Source of the DNA: JAHEFX01 sp964614585
GTDB lineage: Bacteria > Actinomycetota > Acidimicrobiia > Spongiisociales > JAENVV01
Assembly (NCBI GenBank): GCA_964614585.1
Contig: CAZTLW010000021.1
Coordinates: 1 to 24,473 of the forward strand
DNA length: 24,473 nucleotides
Reading direction: 5' to 3'
Below are positions 21,601 to 24,473 of this stretch, piece by piece. Both the position numbers and the translations under genes were made by a program. The notes beneath the pieces were generated by a model. It saw nothing but the letters and a program-made list of their open reading frames with translations. It was not told the DNA's origin and did not search any database. Numbering within the stretch: position 1 is the stretch's first letter; every line of letters starts with the position of its first letter.

Positions 21601-21914
21601 GCGACGACCTGCAACCGCTCGACGGCGGGCTTCGGCGGGCCCTGGCCCGGCTGGGGCTCCGGGACGTGGACCTGATGCTGGCCATCCGTGAGGACTGGGA
21701 CGGCCTCGCCGGCCCACCGTGGGCCGGGGCCTCGCGTCCCCTGGGTGTCACCGACGGCGAGCTGACCGTGGAGGCCGCGGCCGCCGGTCTGGTGGCAACG
21801 CTGCGATATGCCGCCCCGGCCCTCGCGAAGCGGCTCGGGGACCGCCTCGCGACCGATCGGATCCGGTCGGTCCGCGTGGTCCCGCCGCCACGAGGCGGAG
21901 CGTCGCCATCCTGA
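21597..21914 (+). CDS. DUF721 (DciA-like) protein
   Basis: A 105-residue basic protein located, as in many actinobacteria, between recF and gyrB. The family pattern is visible: DGGLRRALARLGL at the start, then a short strand region (PLGVTDGELTVEAAAAGLVATLRYAAPALAKRLGDRL) and a C-terminal RIRSVRVVPPP. DUF721 includes DciA, the ancestral loader of the replicative helicase DnaB. Actinobacterial members at this position are candidates for that role, which is inference here. The ATG overlaps the recF stop. Confidence 0.82.
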   Translation: MSDDLQPLDGGLRRALARLGLRDVDLMLAIREDWDGLAGPPWAGASRPLGVTDGELTVEAAAAGLVATLRYAAPALAKRLGDRLATDRIRSVRVVPPPRGGASPS

Positions 21915-21970
21915 CGGGGACGGAGCGCGAATAGCCGCATGGTTCTAAGCGATTTCGGCTCCCGATGCAC

Positions 21971-22000
21971 TTGGGGATAGCCCGGCTCCGGACCTATAAT
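21971..22000 (+). promoter_or_regulatory. gyrB promoter
   Basis: A perfect TATAAT at 21995-22000 is preceded at 18 bases by TTGGGG (21971-21976). The start of transcription would be near 22006-22008, with a leader of about 94 bases. It is the only full-consensus -10 box I noticed in the intergenic regions. A weak upstream -35 box with a perfect -10 box is common in supercoiling-sensitive gyrase promoters. Confidence 0.72.
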
Positions 22001-22013
22001 CACAACGTTGTGA
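22000..22013. promoter_or_regulatory. 14-bp palindrome on the predicted gyrB transcription start
   Basis: TCACAACGTTGTGA is a perfect palindrome that begins on the last base of the -10 box and is centred on the expected +1. This position and symmetry suit a repressor operator. It does not match the actinobacterial LexA box (GAAC-N4-GTTC), nor CRP sites, whose half-sites point the other way. Confidence 0.5.
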
Positions 22014-22100
22014 GAAAGCCGCCTCGGACCCGCTGACGGGGCCCGGGCGGCAGGGAGCGGACCGGCACGCGCTCCCATGCCCGAGGGCAGGAGGAGAATC

Positions 22101-24029
22101 GTGACGACCGCCGCCAATGCGCAGTATGGCGCCCAACAGATCACCGTGCTCGAGGGTCTCGAGCCGGTCCGCAAGCGCCCCGGGATGTACATCGGTTCGA
22201 CCGGTCCCCGCGGCCTCCACCACCTCATCTGGGAGGTCGTCGACAACGCCATCGACGAGGCGATGGCCGGCTTCTGTGACGAGATCGTGGTGACGCTCCG
22301 GGCCGACGGCGGTGTCGAGGTCATCGACAACGGCCGTGGCATCCCCGTCGAGAAGCACCCCAAGACCGGCAGGTCCACGCTCGAGACCGTGCTCACCACC
22401 CTCCACGCCGGCGGCAAGTTCGAACAAGGCGCCTACACGGTGTCCGGTGGCCTCCACGGTGTCGGTGTCTCGGTCGTCAATGCCCTCAGCGAGCGCCTCG
22501 AGGCCGAGGTGCGCCGCGACGGTGCGACGTGGACCCAGGAGTTCATCGCGGGCAACCCCGGCAAGCTGCTCAAGGGTGACCCGCCGAAGGGTCGGGGCAA
22601 GGCGAGGTCGGGGACGACGATCCGGTTCTGGCCGTCGCCCGAGACCTTCTCCGAGACCACCGAGTTCGACCATCGCACCGTGGTGACCCGGCTGCGGGAG
22701 ATGGCGTTCCTCAACAAGGGACTCTCGATCGTCCTCCGCGACGAGCGGGAGGACGAGGAATCGGAGACCACGTTCAAGTACTCCCAGGGCATCGTCGACT
22801 TCGTCAAGTACCTCAACGAGAAGCGGGAGCCGATCCACGGCCGGATCGTGTACTTCGACGAGGTGTCCGACGATGCCGAGCTCGAGGTGGCGATGCAGTG
22901 GACGAACGGCTACGCCGAGAACGTCCTCAGCTTCGCCAACAACATCAACACCCACGAGGGCGGCACCCACGAGGAGGGCTTTCGCACGGCGCTCACCAAG
23001 GCCCTCAACGACTTCGGCAAGGCCAAGGGGATCATCAAGGACAAGGACGAGAACCTGTCCGGTGAGGACTGCCGCGAGGGGCTGACGGCGATCGTCTCGG
23101 TGAAGGTCCGCGAGCCCCAGTTCGAGGGGCAGACCAAGACGAAGCTCGGCAACACCGAGATCCGCTCGTACGTCCAGCGGACGCTCAACACGCTGCTTCC
23201 CGACTGGCTCGAGCGGAACTCCGCCGATGCCCGGCGCATCGTCGAGAAGGCCCAGAACGCCCAGAAGGCCCGCCTCGCCGCCCGCAAGGCGCGGGAGCTC
23301 ACCCGGCGCAAGGGGCTGTTGGAGAGTTCGTCGCTGCCGGGCAAGCTCGCCGACTGCCAGTCCCGCGATCCCGAGGAGTCGGAGATCTTCATCGTCGAGG
23401 GCGACTCGGCCGCCGGCCCCGCCAAACAGGCCCGTGACTCCCGCATCCAGGCGATCCTCCCCATCCGGGGCAAGATCCTCAACGTCCAGAAGGCCCGCCT
23501 CGCCCGCGCCCTCCAGAACAACGAGGTGCAGGCGATCATCACCGCCATGGGCACGAGCATCGGTGACGAGTTCGACATCGCCAAGGCCCGCTACCACAAG
23601 CTGATCCTCCTCACCGACGCCGACGTCGATGGGGCCCACATCCGCACGCTGTTGTTGACCCTGCTGTTCCGACACATGCGGGGGTTGATCGAGGCGGGCT
23701 ACGTCTACATCGCCCAGCCGCCGCTCTACCGGGTGAAGCTCGGCAAGAACGTCCACTACCTCGACACCGATGCCGACCTCGAGGCCCTGCGGGCCGAGAA
23801 CCCCGGCAAGAACATCAATCCCACGCGGTTCAAGGGCCTCGGCGAGATGAACGCTCCCGAGCTGTGGGAGACCGCCATGAACCCCGAGACGCGCCGGCTC
23901 GTGCGCGTCGAGCTCCACGACGCCGCCTTCGCCGACGAGATGTTCACGACCCTGATGGGGGACCAGGTGGCGCCGCGCAAGGAGTTCATCCAGCAGAACG
24001 CCAAGGACGTCCGGTTCCTGGACATCTGA
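22101..24029 (+). CDS. gyrB: DNA gyrase subunit B
   Basis: The 642-residue ATPase subunit of DNA gyrase, which with GyrA adds negative supercoils. The GHKL ATPase domain has VLEGLEPVRKRPGMYIGS, EVVDNAIDEAMAG, VIDNGRGIPV and the lid motif GGLHGVGVSVVNALS. The TOPRIM domain has FIVEGDSAAG and the metal-binding LTDADVDGAHIRTLLLT. The C-terminal FKGLGEMNAPELWETAMNP ends as usual. An in-frame ATG exists at 22077, but I chose the GTG at 22101 because AGGAGG lies six bases before it and the protein then starts MTTAANAQYGAQQITVLEGLEPVRKR as in actinobacteria. gyrA follows after four bases. Confidence 0.97.
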   Translation: MTTAANAQYGAQQITVLEGLEPVRKRPGMYIGSTGPRGLHHLIWEVVDNAIDEAMAGFCDEIVVTLRADGGVEVIDNGRGIPVEKHPKTGRSTLETVLTTLHAGGKFEQGAYTVSGGLHGVGVSVVNALSERLEAEVRRDGATWTQEFIAGNPGKLLKGDPPKGRGKARSGTTIRFWPSPETFSETTEFDHRTVVTRLREMAFLNKGLSIVLRDEREDEESETTFKYSQGIVDFVKYLNEKREPIHGRIVYFDEVSDDAELEVAMQWTNGYAENVLSFANNINTHEGGTHEEGFRTALTKALNDFGKAKGIIKDKDENLSGEDCREGLTAIVSVKVREPQFEGQTKTKLGNTEIRSYVQRTLNTLLPDWLERNSADARRIVEKAQNAQKARLAARKARELTRRKGLLESSSLPGKLADCQSRDPEESEIFIVEGDSAAGPAKQARDSRIQAILPIRGKILNVQKARLARALQNNEVQAIITAMGTSIGDEFDIAKARYHKLILLTDADVDGAHIRTLLLTLLFRHMRGLIEAGYVYIAQPPLYRVKLGKNVHYLDTDADLEALRAENPGKNINPTRFKGLGEMNAPELWETAMNPETRRLVRVELHDAAFADEMFTTLMGDQVAPRKEFIQQNAKDVRFLDI

Positions 24030-24033
24030 TCCC

Positions 24034-24473
24034 ATGAGCGACGACACCACCACCACCATCGAGCCCGAGGACCCCGCCGTCGGGGCGATCGACATCAACG
24101 ACGAGATCACGACGTCGTTCATCGACTACGCGATGTCGGTCATCGTGTCCCGGGCGCTGCCCGACGTCCGCGACGGCCTGAAGCCGGTCCAGCGCCGCAT
24201 CGTGTACTCGATGTTCGAGGAGGGGATGCACTTCACCTCCCGGCACCGCAAGAGCGCCAACGTGGTCGGCAACGTCATGGGGCGCTACCACCCCCACTCC
24301 AACGACGCCATCTACGACGCCCTCGTCCGCCTCGGCCAGGACTTCAACACCCGGGTGCCGCTCATCGACCCCCAGGGCAACTTCGGCACCATCGACGATC
24401 CCCCGGCCGCCATGCGCTACACGGAGTCCCGGCTCTCGTCGATCGCCCGGTTCCTCACCGAGGGGATCAACGA
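24034..24473 (+). CDS. gyrA: DNA gyrase subunit A, N-terminal part (cut by window end)
   Basis: The first 146 codons of the breakage-reunion subunit are present and the gene continues beyond the window. The start MSDDTTTTIE leads into SFIDYAMSVIVSRALPDVRDGLKPVQRR and the catalytic Tyr129 in AAMRYTESRL. The quinolone-contact region reads HPHSNDAIYD (86-95) where E. coli has HPHGDSAVYD, so the positions equal to E. coli G81, D82 and S83 are Ser, Asn and Asp, while the Asp equal to D87 is kept. DPQGNFG also replaces the usual DGQGNFG. It is transcribed with gyrB. Confidence 0.97.
   Translation, partial: MSDDTTTTIEPEDPAVGAIDINDEITTSFIDYAMSVIVSRALPDVRDGLKPVQRRIVYSMFEEGMHFTSRHRKSANVVGNVMGRYHPHSNDAIYDALVRLGQDFNTRVPLIDPQGNFGTIDDPPAAMRYTESRLSSIARFLTEGIN

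Noticed and set aside
22000..22013. gyrB palindrome as an SOS (LexA) box
   Set aside because: The actinobacterial LexA box needs GAAC-N4-GTTC; the half-sites here are TCACAAC and GTTGTGA.
21945..24122. Long open frame on the minus strand (725 codons)
   Set aside because: It is the antisense of gyrB and the gyrB promoter, with no recognisable domain and biased composition.

Overview
The window is about 24.5 kb of very GC-rich bacterial chromosome spanning the replication origin. Gene order and orientation follow the actinobacterial origin block (in Mycobacterium: pcnA, murJ, sigM, anti-sigma, trxB, trxA, cwlM, then parB, parA, rsmG, jag, yidC, yidD, rnpA, rpmH on the other strand, then dnaA, dnaN, recF, DUF721, gyrB, gyrA). 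The insertions and losses relative to that order, the GyrA active-site variant and the leaderless-type promoters suggest a deep actinobacterial lineage such as Acidimicrobiia. That placement is inference. No mobile element, CRISPR array, rRNA or tRNA was seen.

Region by region: 1-401 is non-coding, with a 55-bp direct repeat and several GC-rich inverted repeats. 402-1051 holds two small membrane proteins (DUF4190 and DUF2752 types), ended by a strong hairpin facing a leftward DUF5684 membrane protein (1129-1500). 1543-5431 is a tight leftward run: CCA-adding enzyme, LdhA-type D-lactate dehydrogenase, and an M1 metallopeptidase lipoprotein. 5539-6618 is a solitary PilT-type ATPase. 6675-10010 is a chain of overlapping rightward genes: a tandem GNAT protein, a membrane pseudokinase with a discoidin-like outer domain, an ECF sigma factor and its probable anti-sigma factor. 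10048-12622 carries a small two-helix membrane protein, trxB, trxA and a catalytically degenerate CwlM-like amidase homologue.

12627-17480 is the leftward rpmH-rnpA-yidD-yidC-jag-rsmG-parA-parB cluster, with two parS sites between jag and rsmG, one of them on the rsmG start codon. 17481-17894 holds the back-to-back rpmH and dnaA promoters and DnaA boxes. dnaA, dnaN, recF, a DUF721 gene, gyrB and the first 146 codons of gyrA run rightward. The 186-bp dnaA-dnaN gap has a DnaA-box cluster, a GC spacer and DnaA-trio-like repeats, and is the best oriC candidate.

The genes fit together as an origin module: initiation (DnaA, DnaN, RecF, gyrase), segregation (ParABS), translation and membrane insertion (L34, RNase P protein, YidD, YidC, Jag), and envelope or redox stress control (ECF sigma factor, thioredoxin system, pseudokinase, pseudo-amidase). 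Most noteworthy are two genes (rnpA and the M1 lipoprotein) with no canonical start codon and an ATC exactly where the start should be, a MurJ-type pseudokinase without the MurJ flippase, a parS site embedded in a gene start, a repeated leaderless promoter layout, and a 14-bp palindrome on the predicted gyrB transcription start.
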